A stretch of DNA of 55,387 bases, taken from positions 5,319 through 60,705 of the forward strand of contig PYST01000235.1 in NCBI GenBank assembly GCA_003049485.1, written 5' to 3'. Position numbers and translations under genes: made by a program. The notes under the pieces are model-generated. The model saw nothing but the letters and a program-made list of their open reading frames with translations, was not told the DNA's origin and did no database searches. The stretch is from Ophioceras dolichostomum (lineage: Eukaryota; Ascomycota; Sordariomycetes; Magnaporthales; Ophioceraceae). This document shows, piece after piece, positions 11,356-22,814 of this stretch. Each line of letters starts with the position of its first letter. Positions within the stretch are counted from its first letter, which is position 1.

Positions 11356-13434
11356 CTACTCAAACCTCTCCCTCAACCACGCCTCAGCCCCCACAGCCTC
11401 CCTCTCAATGACTTCCCCCCTCCTCGCCCCCTCCCCCCTCACCTTAAGCCTCACCCCGAAATGCTCCGGCGCAACCAGCAACGAGTCCTTGAACGCCGTG
11501 CGCACGTCCGTGTTGATGGCGGTACGAGGATGATCATTGCCGTCGTCCCCGCCGACGCCTGGAGGCGGGCTGATCTCGAAAGCCCACACGACCCGCGCCA
11601 TGGCCAGCACGAGCCCGTTCTGCGCCATGCGCTGGCCAGGACAGACGCGCCGGCCCGCACCGAAGGCGTAGGTCTGCCTCCGCGCTGCGCCTGCTCCTGC
11701 TCCTGCGCCTCGTCCTTCTGTAGTGCTGTCAGCGGTAGGGGCCACGGGAGGAGCATTAACACCACTTTTCGGTGTGTCTTCTTCCGGCAGCGCGCTGGTG
11801 GTGCGTGTCCGTGTCCGAGTGGTGGAGGACGTAGTAGTAGTAGACGTAGACGTAGAGGAGGCGGGGTGGTTCGATGCGGAGTTGCAGTGAGATGGCGTGG
11901 GCCGTCTGGCGCCAAAGATGTCGTCGACGAAGCGCGTCGGATCAAAGACGTCTGGGTCCGCGAACTCGTCGGGGTCGTGGTGGATCGCCCAGACATTCAT
12001 CAGGATGGGGGTGCCCTTGGGTATGAGGTAGCCGTCATAGACGTCGTCGCCCGTCGTCGTGAGGGCGTGCGGGATCGCGATGGTCATGTTGGGGCGCCAG
12101 CGGAGTGTCTTTGTTAGTATTGGCGCGGTGGGGCCGGAGGCAGGAATTTAGAGTCAGCATAACTCATCGAGGACACAGTGGAGGTATTTAAGTCCAGGCA
12201 GGGAGGGGAAGGACCGCATCGACGGCGACGGAAGGGGCTAACGTACCTCGAGATAGCAGGCCGTAATGAACGGTAAGTTGTTGGTACCGGCGCCGGTGAC
12301 GGTGAGATACGGCATCGTCCCATCCCCAAACACCCTGTCGACCTCCTCCTGCGCCCTGCGCTGCGCGTCCGGGTACGCCGCCATGGCGAGCACGAATGTC
12401 AGCAGCGCGACGGCCGAGGTGTCGACGCCGCCCTCAATCATCAGGCCGCTGATAGCGGCGAGTTCGCGGTCCGAGTAGTCCTCGCCCTTGCCGCTGCCAT
12501 GCTCCATCGCCAGCCGTCCGATGAAGCAGTCCTCCTTCTTCTTCCCGGCCTGGGCCCTGGCCCGCGTGTCGTCGCGCAGCTGGTTGTACATGGCGAGCTG
12601 CCTGTCCCTGACCCCCCGCGCGCGGTCGCGCCAGCCGCGCCACCAGGGTGTGATCCACTCCGGGACGTATCGCAAGAAGGGGAAGATGTCCACGGGCGGC
12701 GTCTCATTCGGGCCGAGGATCTTGGCCCAGTCCATCTCCATGGCGATGAGCTGGCCCCAGCGGTTTCCAGGAAGATGGTTGAACGCCTCGCAGCGGACGC
12801 CGTACGCGGTCGCGGTGATGACGCCGAGGAACGCACGCATGACGGTGTTCTCGAGGTCGACCCCCTTTGCGGTCTTGTTGTCTTGCGAGCGGGACAGGGC
12901 GAGCATGTCGCGCAGCATCACGGCGAACTCGGCGCCCTGGACGGGCAGCAGCCTCTCGTCGACGTCGGCGTCGCGGAGGAACATGGCCGTCAGGCTCCTG
13001 CGCTGGCGGCGCCAGACGGGACCGTGGCTCATCAGCGCCATGTTGTGGCCCTCGGTGACGAGGTCGGCGACCGCGTTGCGCGGCCTGTCCGAGTAGATAG
13101 CGCCGCGGACGTCGAGGAGGTCGCGGACCTGCCGCCACTTGTTGAGGACGACCATCTTGGCGGAGGGGCCCAGGTGCAGGCCGATCATGCCGTTGGAGTG
13201 GGAGCCGTAGACGCGGCCCCAGTCTGCGAAGTCGAGGAAGGTCTTGGGCTTGGACATCTGGTGGAGGTTGCCAAGGATGGGGAGGCGGGGTGGTCCTGGT
13301 GGGAAAGGGGGTAGGGCCGGCGTCGATCGAGCTTCGAAGATTTTGGTCGTGGCATAGTGGATTGGAAAGGCAATGACGAGTAATCCGCCGAGGGTGATGA
13401 AGGGAGATGTGGTTGAGTAGGCAGGAGACTCCAT
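11356..13434 (-). CDS. Cytochrome P450 monooxygenase with a low-complexity insert
   Basis: Exons are 13434-12247 and 12108-11356 (complement), giving 646 aa. The 138-nt intron (GTACGT...AAAG) splits the K-helix, and joining restores ETLR (residues 396-399, ExxR) followed by WRPN. An N-terminal membrane anchor is followed by the proline hinge PPFPPGPPRLPILGN. The I-helix oxygen-binding motif is GGVDTS (~335-340). The meander is DPDVFDPTRF, and the heme loop FGAGRRVCPG has its cysteine ligand at residue 552. These are class II, ER-membrane enzymes dependent on P450 reductase. The protein is longer than the usual ~500-530 aa because about 70 Ser/Thr/Arg/Gly-rich residues (~468-538) sit between the meander and the heme loop. 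The sequence resembles fungal secondary-metabolism or xenobiotic P450s; the substrate is not inferable. Confidence 0.95.
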
Positions 13435-14646
13435 CGCTGCAATAGAATTGCCAGGTAGTTGCTTCAGAGGACGAGGATTCCGACTGTGCTGGTATTCTGC
13501 AGCTCAATGTCTCATCAAACACAAACGGACGGGCCTTCGACAAGTCGGTGGGCAGGAGGCGGCGACACCTCATTTATACAAAAGCCCGGCACAGTGATGT
13601 TTTATCGGTCAAATATTAGGCGACTTAGGTGTCCGGGATATGAAGCAGTTGCAAGCAGCTCTCGATCTCCGGCAGCTGGCGTGAAATCAATCCAGAAACG
13701 AGCTTCACTAGTCGCATCCGATTAATGATCTTACTCCGAGCCCCATCATATATGCGATGTCAGAAGATGGTCCGTACGAGCTTCAGCCCCAGCGTAGCTT
13801 CAAGTCCTCCCTGCGCAGGCCAGGCAGCTCGCTATTGGTCGCAGACCGCCACGGACTTTGGGTGCTTCGTCAGCGCCATGCAGCCGATTGCCCTACGAGG
13901 ACCTATGTAGAGAGCTCTCAACTTGTCCAGAGCTCTCCCCGCCTATCGATTATCTCGCGTCACGAGAATTCCATCTCCGGGTTCCATGGGGGTCAGATTC
14001 AAATTTGTACTAGCCTGTCTTGACATGTCTTACGTGTGACAAAAGCATTGGTTATGTGTCCAATCTGGTGCGAGCGGCTGTCGTGCAGCGACCCAGTCAG
14101 CCGGGACCTTCCTGCGCGGAGCAAGGGTTCAAACAGCTATTTTAACCCGGATCAGCAAAAGCTAAAACCAGGGTATGCTTGCCGAGGTCCAAATATCAGC
14201 GTGACCATGACCTGCCGTGATCTGAGAAGCGAGGGCGTGTGAGGTGAGCATCCTGTGGAACGACAGAAAAAAGAAACGCAGACAAGACGACTACCAGGGC
14301 AATAGATCGAGGGCGGCGCATGGGAACCCTTTCAGGGGCTTACTGCAGCCCTGGCTATCCATTCCAGCGTACAGCATCAGTGGTCTCAAGGCAGGTAAGA
14401 CAACATAGTGGGATGTACGAGAGCTCCGCGCCTCAGTATTTTTTTCTTACCTACTGATGGAGACGGATCAATATATAGAAAATGTCGGACCATAGCCGGA
14501 CTCAATGAAGAATCAAATGACCAAAAGTTCAGGAAAGGAAAAAGGAGATAACGACGACCGATCTACCCAGGTAGATCGATTGTGCCAAGAAGAGAACACC
14601 CAGGACCCATAATCCCCAGAACCAAACTGCCTAGCTGACCTGACAC
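13435..14646. other. 1.2-kb intergenic region upstream of the P450
   Basis: It contains a good TATA-box candidate for the P450 at 13572-13578 and the 3' flank of the LPMO gene. Open frames are short and unrecognised. Confidence 0.65.
13572..13578 (-). promoter_or_regulatory. Candidate TATA box for the P450 gene
   Basis: The complement reads TATAAAT, 138 bp upstream of the P450 ATG at 13434. Spacing and sequence suit a fungal core promoter. There is no transcription-start evidence. Confidence 0.4.
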
Positions 14647-15699
14647 TTATTGCGCAACAACAACAACGGCATCTCTCCTCGCTTTCCGCGCCGCGCGCCT
14701 CGCCTTCCTGCGCGTGAGGCAATCATCCGACGGTTTGGGCTGCGTGGCGGCGCTGCTAGTGCTGGCCTTAGCAGTCGTCGTCGTCGCCGGGGAAGCAGTA
14801 GGAGCAGCCTTCGTTGAAGTAGTAGTAGCTTTAGTCGAAGTAGTAGGAGTAGCCTTCGTCGAAGTAGTAGCTGCAACCTTCGTGGTGGTCGTCGCCGCCT
14901 TCGTGCTAGTCGTCGCATCCTTGCTGCTGCTGCTGCTGCTGCCCGACCCAGATCCGTCGTCCTTCCACACCGTCGGCCCGGGGATGGGGTAGGTCGTGGG
15001 CGTGGGGTAGTACAGGTTGAACAGGATGCCCTCGTCGTCGGCGCTGTACAGCTCCGTGGCCTTGACGCCGTCGGGGGTGGCCGACCCGCCGCCGGTGATC
15101 TCGAGGTTGAAGCACTGTGGGTAGTTCTGGGCGCCGTTCGCGTCGAAGGCCGAGTGCAGCGCGATGATCTCGTGCCTCATCACGTAGCTGCCCGCCTTGA
15201 TTGACCCAGGAATGTGGATATTCCACTTGAGGTCGTCGGCCCTCAGCTTCTCGGGCGCCCACCTGCCGTCGTCCATGAGGCCCTCCTCCTCGATCTTGAA
15301 GAACTTGAGGGTCCCCACGTCGACTTCTTCGCAACTTGAGGAGCCGCAGTCGGCGAGGTACGTCATGATGGGGCCCTTGTGTCCCGGGGGCCACGTGTCC
15401 CACTCGACAGTGATGTCGGAGCCGGCCGCGACGGTGGCGTGCAGCTTCGCGTTCTCTGAGTTGAGGTGGCAGGCGATGTCGCGCGTGCCGTAGGCCGAGG
15501 GCAAGACGAAGCCCTTGTCGGTCGCGGACTCGGCCCAGCCGATGACGTCGGGTGGGTTGGCCATGTAAGGGTGCTTCACTGGAGAGAAACCCTTGATGAA
15601 CTCGCCGTCGACGTAGAGGCCCTTCGCGTAGCCGTGGGCTAAGACGGAGGTGGCGGCCGCGAGGGCGGCGAGGAGGGATTTTTGTATGAGTGATGGCAT
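14647..15699 (-). CDS. AA9 lytic polysaccharide monooxygenase, secreted, no CBM1
   Basis: This single-exon gene encodes 350 aa; the in-frame upstream extension has no support, and the ATG at 15699 gives a perfect signal peptide. Cleavage after MPSLIQKSLLAALAAATSVLA exposes His22, the N-terminal histidine that forms the copper brace. The second copper ligand is His107 in GHKGP. His176 in RHEIIALHSA and Gln191/Tyr193 in AQNYPQC supply the second-shell and axial residues. Cys77 and Cys196 probably form the conserved disulfide. The enzyme oxidatively cleaves cellulose or related glucans outside the cell. After the catalytic domain (to ~235) comes a Ser run and a Thr/Ala/Lys-rich linker (repeats around TTSTKAT). 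The protein then ends in an Arg/Lys-rich tail, TRRKARRAARKARRD, instead of a cellulose-binding module. Confidence 0.97.
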   Translation of the reverse strand: MPSLIQKSLLAALAAATSVLAHGYAKGLYVDGEFIKGFSPVKHPYMANPPDVIGWAESATDKGFVLPSAYGTRDIACHLNSENAKLHATVAAGSDITVEWDTWPPGHKGPIMTYLADCGSSSCEEVDVGTLKFFKIEEEGLMDDGRWAPEKLRADDLKWNIHIPGSIKAGSYVMRHEIIALHSAFDANGAQNYPQCFNLEITGGGSATPDGVKATELYSADDEGILFNLYYPTPTTYPIPGPTVWKDDGSGSGSSSSSSKDATTSTKAATTTTKVAATTSTKATPTTSTKATTTSTKAAPTASPATTTTAKASTSSAATQPKPSDDCLTRRKARRAARKARRDAVVVVAQ

Positions 15700-17412
15700 T
15701 TTCACTGGGCTGCAATGTGTGTATGGGGGAGTAAGATGTTGTTGCCCTGAATTTGTCGCTTCGAGTTCTTTCGTTGGTCTGAAAATAAGAGGGGTGGATA
15801 TACAAAACGGGAGGTCCCGAACTAGCGGGAAACGAATGTGGAATGAAATATTGAACACGAAGAAAAGAAGGAACAGGAGTTGGTTGATGAAGTGAATGGT
15901 GGTAAGGAAGGAAATGTTGGAAAGAAGAAGGTGGAAAAAGAGGCAAATAAATCCAGCGGGATGACTGCTAGTACCATCCATCGATCTGTATATAGTACAA
16001 GTGTGGCCTCTCACCGTGACCCCTTTGCCGACCCCGAAGAAGAAGAGTTCATGTTGTTTGTCCTCTGCTGCCCTGCTGGTATTCCCGGCTTCGGAGCTCT
16101 CATGGACTCCACCTCCTCCTTTCCGTTGGCAACCGGCGTTGGCGCTTCACTCGAAATGCCAATGAAGGCTTCTTGATCCCTTATCTCCTTCACCTCTCGT
16201 CGTCCCCATGGCATTGCGCCGCTCGAAGGTTGCTGCGCCTTCCCGCTGGTCAGTTTTTCGGTGTCTTCGTGCAATGGCGCATCCTTCAGCGTGCGGAGCA
16301 AAATGCGGCTACTCCCGCCAAGAGGCTCTTCAGCGGGGGAAAGGAGATCACTCTAATAACCCTCCGCCCTCTCCTTGCAATCGATCGCTCGATCGATGGA
16401 ACTTGGTGGTGCTTGGCGAGCGAAATGCCTTCTCGGAGAAAAGAGAGAGCCATAAAACAGGAGCGGAGGTGGAGACGGATGTTTCGATGAGCTGTTGTTT
16501 GGATGCGTTACTGCAGGGGCGAGAGAAATCTTGCAAGAACAAGCGAGAAGGAGCGCTGGAGTGGGTTTCAGGCCCTGCCCCATGTACAGCGTCAATTGTT
16601 GCCGCCGCCAGAACCACAAGCGTTAAGTGATTTGAGATCATCAATCAGTGCTCATGTTTCGTGATCTGCCGAGACGCGTAAAGAAAAGACAGCATCTCTT
16701 TCAACACATGCAGTCTACTTATCAGATCTTCAATCAAGCACAGAGTTACTTTCGTTTGGACAGATTGGTGATATGTGCCATTTCTTTCTATCCCCAAGTT
16801 CATTCCGATTTCATTCCTTCGGCGGGCCGATCCAGCACGCCACTCCCCACACCCTAATTGAGCCGTCCACCTCCTCCTGCTCGACTGACGCCCGTCGAAA
16901 TCCTAACTGATCCCGCACCAAATGATCTCGCTGAGAGAAAAGCATCAAGTTGAAACATAACGGTCATTCATGTTCTATTTAACTATTACTAGTAATAATC
17001 CATCGAGACAAGGAAGGTGTGAATATTGTATTTGTACATGAAGTCGTTAATCCTCCCCAAAAAGCGGCCGTCATCAGGTCCGCGATGATTGGAGGCCATT
17101 CACCCATCCCTGGATCTGGACCCCGTCCCGTCCCGTCCCGCACGCCATCATTCTTTCTTCTCTCTGGGCCGGGAGGCCGGTCGTCGGAGTGGCGCATATG
17201 GGTGGGTGTGATGTGGTGTTGTCTCCTCCGTCGATCCTTTGGACCCAAGCTTCAGCAAACCTTACTTCGTTTGCGTCGCGTACTAAATTGGTAATTGATC
17301 ATTGATGATTGGAGGTATCACCCAGCCAGCCAGCCAATCAATTCGCCCGTCATGATCAACCCTCCTCCCTCTCCTCTAGGCAAGCAAGGAACGCCCGAAA
17401 GATCAGATCAGA
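15700..17412. other. 1.7-kb intergenic region upstream of the LPMO
   Basis: It holds the LPMO promoter, with TATATA at 15989-15994 about 290 bp upstream of its ATG, and the 3' flank of the C2H2 gene. A minus-strand 97-codon frame at 16348-16641 begins with a signal-peptide-like stretch but has no other support. Nothing else is recognisable. Confidence 0.6.
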
Positions 17413-20400
17413 TCACTGCGGTGCAAGCGCCGGCGGCTGCCCCTCAAGCCAAGAAGCGATCGCGCTATCGTCCATCCCCGCGTACGGCGCCGTCGCGGGG
17501 GGCCACGCCGCAACGTCGTCCGCACCACCGCCGACGGTGCATGCTCCACTCATATACTGATGCTGCTGATGCTGATGCTGCTGCTGAAGCGACGGAGCCG
17601 GCGCGCAGTGATGGTGGTGGGTCTGGTTGATGGTGCTGGCGGCGAGGGCGGCGGCGGCGGCTGCTGCTGCGTCGGATGTGGGGATCGTGGTGGTAGCGTT
17701 GTACGCGTTGTCGAAGACGGTGAATGTGTGAGGGAACTGCGTGGTTTCGATGGGAGCGGCGCCGAAGGCTGTTGGCGAGGTGAGGGTTGTGGTGGTTGGG
17801 ATGTTGTTGAAGGCTTGCGAGACGATGACTGGTGGGAAGCCGTATGTCGTTGATGATGGTGGTGGCGGAATGTGGTGGATCTGCGGCGGTTGTTGAGTTT
17901 GGTAATGGTGGTGAAGCGGCTGGTGCTGTTGGTGCTGATTCTGGTGAGGGATGGGGATGGGGATGGGGATGGGGACGGTGGCTTGCTGCTGGTGCAGGGG
18001 CATGATCGGCTGCAACATGCCCAGGCCAGGAGAGGAGCCGTCCTCGTCCGACATCAGAGCTGGAGTCGACCGCTCTTCGTCGGATGCCTCGCGGATGCTC
18101 TCGCCGTCTACGAACCCGGAGTCCCGCTGTGCCGTGTCGAGCCGGTGTCGAAGAGATGAGTGCTTCGGGCGCAGCTGGCTGGAGCGTATGCTGTTACTGG
18201 TGCTAGTGGTGACGCTAGTGCTGTTGGTGAGCATCGGCGTCGGCTGCCGAGAAGACGCCGATGGGGTCCCCGTGGCCGCCGGGGAAGCAGCTCCTCCAAT
18301 GCCACTGCCGCTGCCACCGCCAATGCTGGCAGAGCCAGTGGTGGTCTTGACTTGGCGGTTGCGCACCTCCATGTGCTGGGCCTCGAGGTTGCACGCCTCA
18401 AAGAGACCAACCAAGTGGTTGTGCACGATGCCTTCGATCGTGTTGATCCCGTTCGCACCGTACCCCACGCTCGAGAATGTCTCGCGCAGGGAGGGCATGC
18501 TAGCCAGCAGCCGCTCGTGCATCTCGAAGTGCTCCATGACGGCGCAGTAGTCATAGGGCTGAGCCGGCCCGCTGCCAGGGAAGAGCAAGGCCCACATCTT
18601 CTGCCACTGCACTTCTGGCGAGTCGCCCGTCCGACCTTTCTTGTCGATGAGCTGGTCGGCCGTGTCCTTGTCGATGCCGTCCTCGGGGTTGTGCTGCGGT
18701 GTCTGGAGGCCTGGTGCCGTCGAAGGCCGGATCTCGCAGAGGCCGTCGAGGTGCATTATGTGTTGGGTGTAGGCTTGCTCCGAGTAAAACCGGTCCTGGC
18801 ACCGTGGGCAAGCGAACAAGGGTGCGTTGGCCGGGCGGCTGTGGAAGTCTTTGATGTGGCGTCTGCGCGTGCGAAAAGTCAGTCGCTAAAGCCCGGTCCG
18901 AGGAAAGGGAAAGGAAAAAGGGGGGCGGCGCGAATGGGAGGGGGAGAAGCGTGATCGCTCAACACTTACCTGATGTCGGCTAGGTTGTAGAAATCTGTCG
19001 TTGCGCACAGGCGGTGGTCGCGCACGTTGAAGCGGAGTGGGTTCTTCTTGCGGTACGGACAGCTCATGCGCACCGTCCACTGCTGCTCGACCCGGGCGCG
19101 TTTCTGGGGACCAGGCCGTCGGTTGCCACCGTTTCCGTTACCCCTTCGTCTGTTGCCATCGCCACCGCCTCCAGATCTGCCTTGGTCGTCGTCATCGTCG
19201 CCGTCGGGGCGCTCCTTGCGCTTACCGTTGCTCTTGTCCGATGCTGAGCCCTGGCTGAACCTCGTCCCGCCAGATGCGCTCGACCCTGCCCGGGAGAACT
19301 GCTGGGTGGTACCGCTGTCGCACAACTCGGTGTCAACGGTCGCGTCTCCTTCAGGGACGTTTTGGGTATTGCCATTATCCTCATCATCATTATCATTATC
19401 GTCACCCAATTCCTCATCTTGGTCGTCTTCCTCAGACTCGTCCCCTTCCTCGTCGATGTGGTCATGTGGCGGATTCTGAGCGACAGCCCAGGTCAGGTCG
19501 CTGATGAAGTTGTAGACTACCGAGCGACAGAGTGAGACATCCACCTCGGCCGGGGTGAGCCCGAATTCGACGTCCAAGGCGTAGTTGAGGATCCTTCCGG
19601 CGGCATCCTCGGCTGCCATGGTTGTGTTTGACGCCGTCTCGTCGTCCCAGGCCGTTCCGGCTGATGGCTGCTTCGGAAGGACCGGTGCGGGGACAGTGAT
19701 ATCGTCACAATCCATGCTTCGCTCATCTTCTCCCTTACCGCCGTGGGAGACCTCTGGACTTCGAGGAGTATCACGATGGTTTGAGAGCGGTCCACCTGCG
19801 AAGAGTGCATGGGGTAGAGGTACCATGGATATTTGATGCTGCGCCCGGGGACTGCCCACCCCAGCGATCGACCCCCGGGCCCGACGTCGGGTATGAGCAT
19901 GAAGCATGGCCTCAGAGGCGAGCCTGGCCTGCGCTCGCAACACAACGCCGGTAGGGATCGCTGGTCCGTGGGGGTATGGACGACGGAGTTGGGGTTGGGG
20001 TTGGGGTTGGGTAGGTGGTCGCGACGGGAGTGGAGGAGCCGTCTCCTGGTCATGGCGAAGCCGGGTTGCGACGGTGAGGTCGTCCGTAGACGCCGAGTTG
20101 TCGCGGGTGTGTCTCCCGTAGACGTCGGACCCTAGGCCAGAGTCCCATGATTCGCGATGCCTCCTTCGCTTCGGCCGAATCGGCAGCGCCTTCATAAGTG
20201 CGCGCATCTGGTCGTGCTCTTGCGGCATCTCGATCAGCAGCGGCGGTGGCGACGAGGGGTGGACGCCGAAAGGGAAGGTGTCGTCGAAAGAGGCCGGCGT
20301 AATGGGGCTGTCGAGAGATGCGCGGGACCGCGGGCTCATCAGCCAGCCGGGGGTCGTGAGACCATGGCTAAGACTGCCATGCTCGTGCTGCAGCGACGAC

Positions 20401-20804
20401 GAGTCCGTAGAGGCCGGGCTCAGCATGGAGGACGGGGTAGGGCTGACGCTAAGTAGGGACGCCGTGGTGGTGGTCACGGTTGCCAGAGACAGGTTAGACG
20501 AGGACGCCGACGACATGGTGCTGGCGTCCGACGGGAGGAAGCGGTGGCCCCTTGCCCTCCCGGTCTCGCACCCTCGTGCGTCTCGCCCATCTCGTGGGCG
20601 CGGAGGCGACGACATGCGGCCCAGGATCTGCCCGCGATTCGCCATGTCGGTATCGATCTTCCGCATGACGACCAGTGGCAAGTCGTCGCTTCGGGGCGAG
20701 GCCTTATTCGCCGGCGGCATTACTATCACCGCTCCTTCTTCGATCTCGGTCCCACCATCCTTGTGGCCCATGAACGGGTCGTTGCATGACGTGGTCATGG
20801 CCAT
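17413..20804 (-). CDS. Large C2H2-like zinc-finger nuclear protein, uncharacterised
   Basis: Exons are 20804-18970 and 18862-17413 (complement), giving 1094 aa. The 107-nt intron (GTAAGT...GCAG) falls inside the finger region and joins ADIR to RHIKDFH in frame. The in-frame GTG at 20822 is not used; the first ATG is at 20804. Residues ~580-620 form an atypical first finger, CPYRKKNPLRFNVRDHRLC...RRHIKDFH. A more normal second finger, CPRCQDRFYSEQAYTQHIMH, follows at ~626-648. The N-terminal half is disordered, Ser/Pro-rich, with a long acidic stretch (EEGDESEEDDQDEEL) and a Lys/Arg-rich nuclear-localisation candidate. The C-terminal half has PI dipeptide repeats and Gln/His-rich and poly-Ala tracts like activation domains. 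This fungal family has a CPY/FRK...RFNVRDH signature and no assigned function; a transcription or chromatin role is inferred only. Confidence 0.85.
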
Positions 20805-22430
20805 GATGGCAGATGGTACCACTTATCGAGTAGCCTCTAGTAAGGTGTGAGTGGTGTGTATGAACTGGCTGGCGCCCCTGAGTCCCAGAGTAGGTGTGTG
20901 GTTGGGCGGCAGTGCTTTCGACGACGATGGATGTATATGTCTGTCTATTTGCGTCTTGAACGCTTCAGGCTCCAGCGGTTCTGGGGTCCTCTTCTGACAG
21001 GACCTGGAGCTTGACCTCGGCTTGGACCATTCACTGCAGCCCTGGCTGCAATTGATGGGTAAACGCGGCGGCAAAAACGCCTGAATTAGAGTTTCCGATT
21101 AAGCAACAGCAAAAGAACAAGAAAAGAAAGAAAAGAAAAAATACTATAATAGTTTCATTAAGGAAAGATACGAAAGAGAAAAATATGCAAAGAAATCTCG
21201 TAGACGATTCGATCAACGCGCGCGACGAGGAAAGTCCAGAGAGGGCACGGGAGCGGCGAGGATGGGAGCGTGCCAAAGAAAAGGGTGGGTGGGTGGTCGT
21301 GTTCCGGGGTTTCAATTGAGGCTCCCAGGCAGCGGCCTCCCGCCAGGCGACCAAAACCCCGTTCCCGGCTGGCGGCCGCCCGCCTGGCGAACCAGTTCGC
21401 CTCACCTACAAGTGCACCGGGAATTACGGAATGAAAGCTTGGGGTGGATTCTCAGCCCCAGCTGTGGGATAAGAGTCCAACGACTGACGAACTGCGCCGT
21501 GTGCTCAGCATCATGGAATTTTCCACCAAGGATTTCGGGGGGTGGTGGCTCGTCGGAGCCTGCTATTGGGCAGGTTCAGGATGCGGACCCAGCTTCAGGT
21601 GCATCAATGTGCGTTCAGGTGCGGCACAGCCCCCTGCTCATGCAGCAATTGTGCATTCCTGCATGCACTCCAGGCCCTTTTACCCAGTTCCTTCATGGGA
21701 TTTTCCAGGAACACACACTGAGAGACCTCGTGGGATCTGCTTTTATCCCCGATACAAACGCCAAGAACGCGTGGATAAAAAAAGACAGAGAAAGGCAGAC
21801 AATATATGTCGGCGTTGGGTCCCCTGAAACGAATCTGGATGTGCTGAGGTCTTGCGTGTTTATCATTCTCCGGCCGATCACGGGAGTTTCCATGATCGAA
21901 TGGGAAGGTCGTCGGTCAGGCTGGGGCGGCCGACCTGAATTTAGCCTGAAATCAGGGGCCACGCACGCCGCACCGCACAGCGACGGTGAGGCTCCGGTGA
22001 GCCTAACACGAGAATCGAGAGAACGGTCGAATGATTCGTTTATGGGAGTCTCCATCAGGAAACCCTTCTCTGATTCAGGACTCTCTTCAGCCTGCTAGGA
22101 ACAATTGATGTTTTATGGTTTTTTTTGTTTCTTGTCCAATCTAGCCGATTGTGAGAGAGCCTCACCCCCCTCACCACGTCATCTTTTGCCTCTCCTCAAG
22201 ACGAGGTGAGAGCAACGAATCGCTCACGACATTGTATATAAGAAGCAAGATGCTGTCAACGACGTCCGCAGGACGCTCTGCAGGCTGTAGATCAATCGAA
22301 AGCAATCAAGCAATCATAGCACAGCTTTGGCCAAAGATCGCCAGTCCTGCCAATCGGCATTTCTCCGTCATCATCATTCCTGCCTTGGTGATCATCAGTC
22401 TCGCTTCCACCATCGAATATCACCAGCACA
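20805..22430. other. Divergent 1.6-kb intergenic region
   Basis: It separates the C2H2 gene (-) from the small Ser-rich gene (+), so it carries both promoters. A plus-strand open frame at 21262-22098 spans 278 codons but lacks domain content or typical composition and is judged spurious. Confidence 0.6.
22235..22241 (+). promoter_or_regulatory. Candidate TATA box for the small Ser-rich gene
   Basis: TATATAA lies 190 bp before the ATG at 22431. It supports transcription to the right but is unproven. Confidence 0.35.
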
Positions 22431-22814
22431 ATGCCGGCAAACTCGACCAACACAGCCATGCAAGGCTCTGCGCAGAGCTACACGCAAACGTGAGTTCTAT
22501 CAACCTAGCCATCCCCCCTGCTCCCCTTCTGTCCCACCTAGGTAGTCAAGAGATAATGACTTCAGTTCCTAACCTGCCTGTGCTACCTACCATTTAGACC
22601 ACGAACCACAAGCGCAAGCACAAGCTCGTCGTCCATGCTTGGCTCGTATATCTACGACACAACCTCCTTCTCCGACCGTCTAGTCAAGGCCCAATACCGG
22701 GGCGCGAGCGGCACGAGCAGCAGCAGCTTTTCGACTGCCTCCTACTCCTCCTCATCAGGCGGCACAACGGGCTCGACGAACAAATACGGGTATCCAACAC
22801 AGCTGGGGCTGTGA
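22431..22814 (+). CDS. Small Ser/Thr-rich protein, hypothetical
   Basis: This gene is too small and too spliced to appear as a single open frame. Exons 22431-22489 and 22598-22814 flank a 108-nt intron with donor GTGAGT and acceptor TTTAG, giving 91 aa. The product runs MPANSTNTAMQGSAQSYTQT, then Ser/Thr-rich sequence. Its central segment SMLGSYIYDTTSFSDRLV looks amphipathic, and it ends TNKYGYPTQLGL. There is no signal peptide, no membrane segment and no cysteine. Support comes from consensus splice sites that keep frame, a TATA candidate 190 bp upstream and a coherent composition across both exons. It is not recognised as any named family; the Ser-Tyr-Gly pattern suggests a disordered, possibly phosphorylated protein. 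Confidence 0.55.

Noticed and set aside
19989..20011. Telomere-like TTGGGG repeats
   Set aside because: They lie inside exon 1 of the C2H2 gene and encode a Pro-Gln repeat on the minus strand; they are coding microsatellite, not a telomere scar.
21262..22098. 278-codon plus-strand open frame
   Set aside because: It lies in the divergent promoter region, has no domain and its residues look like random translation.
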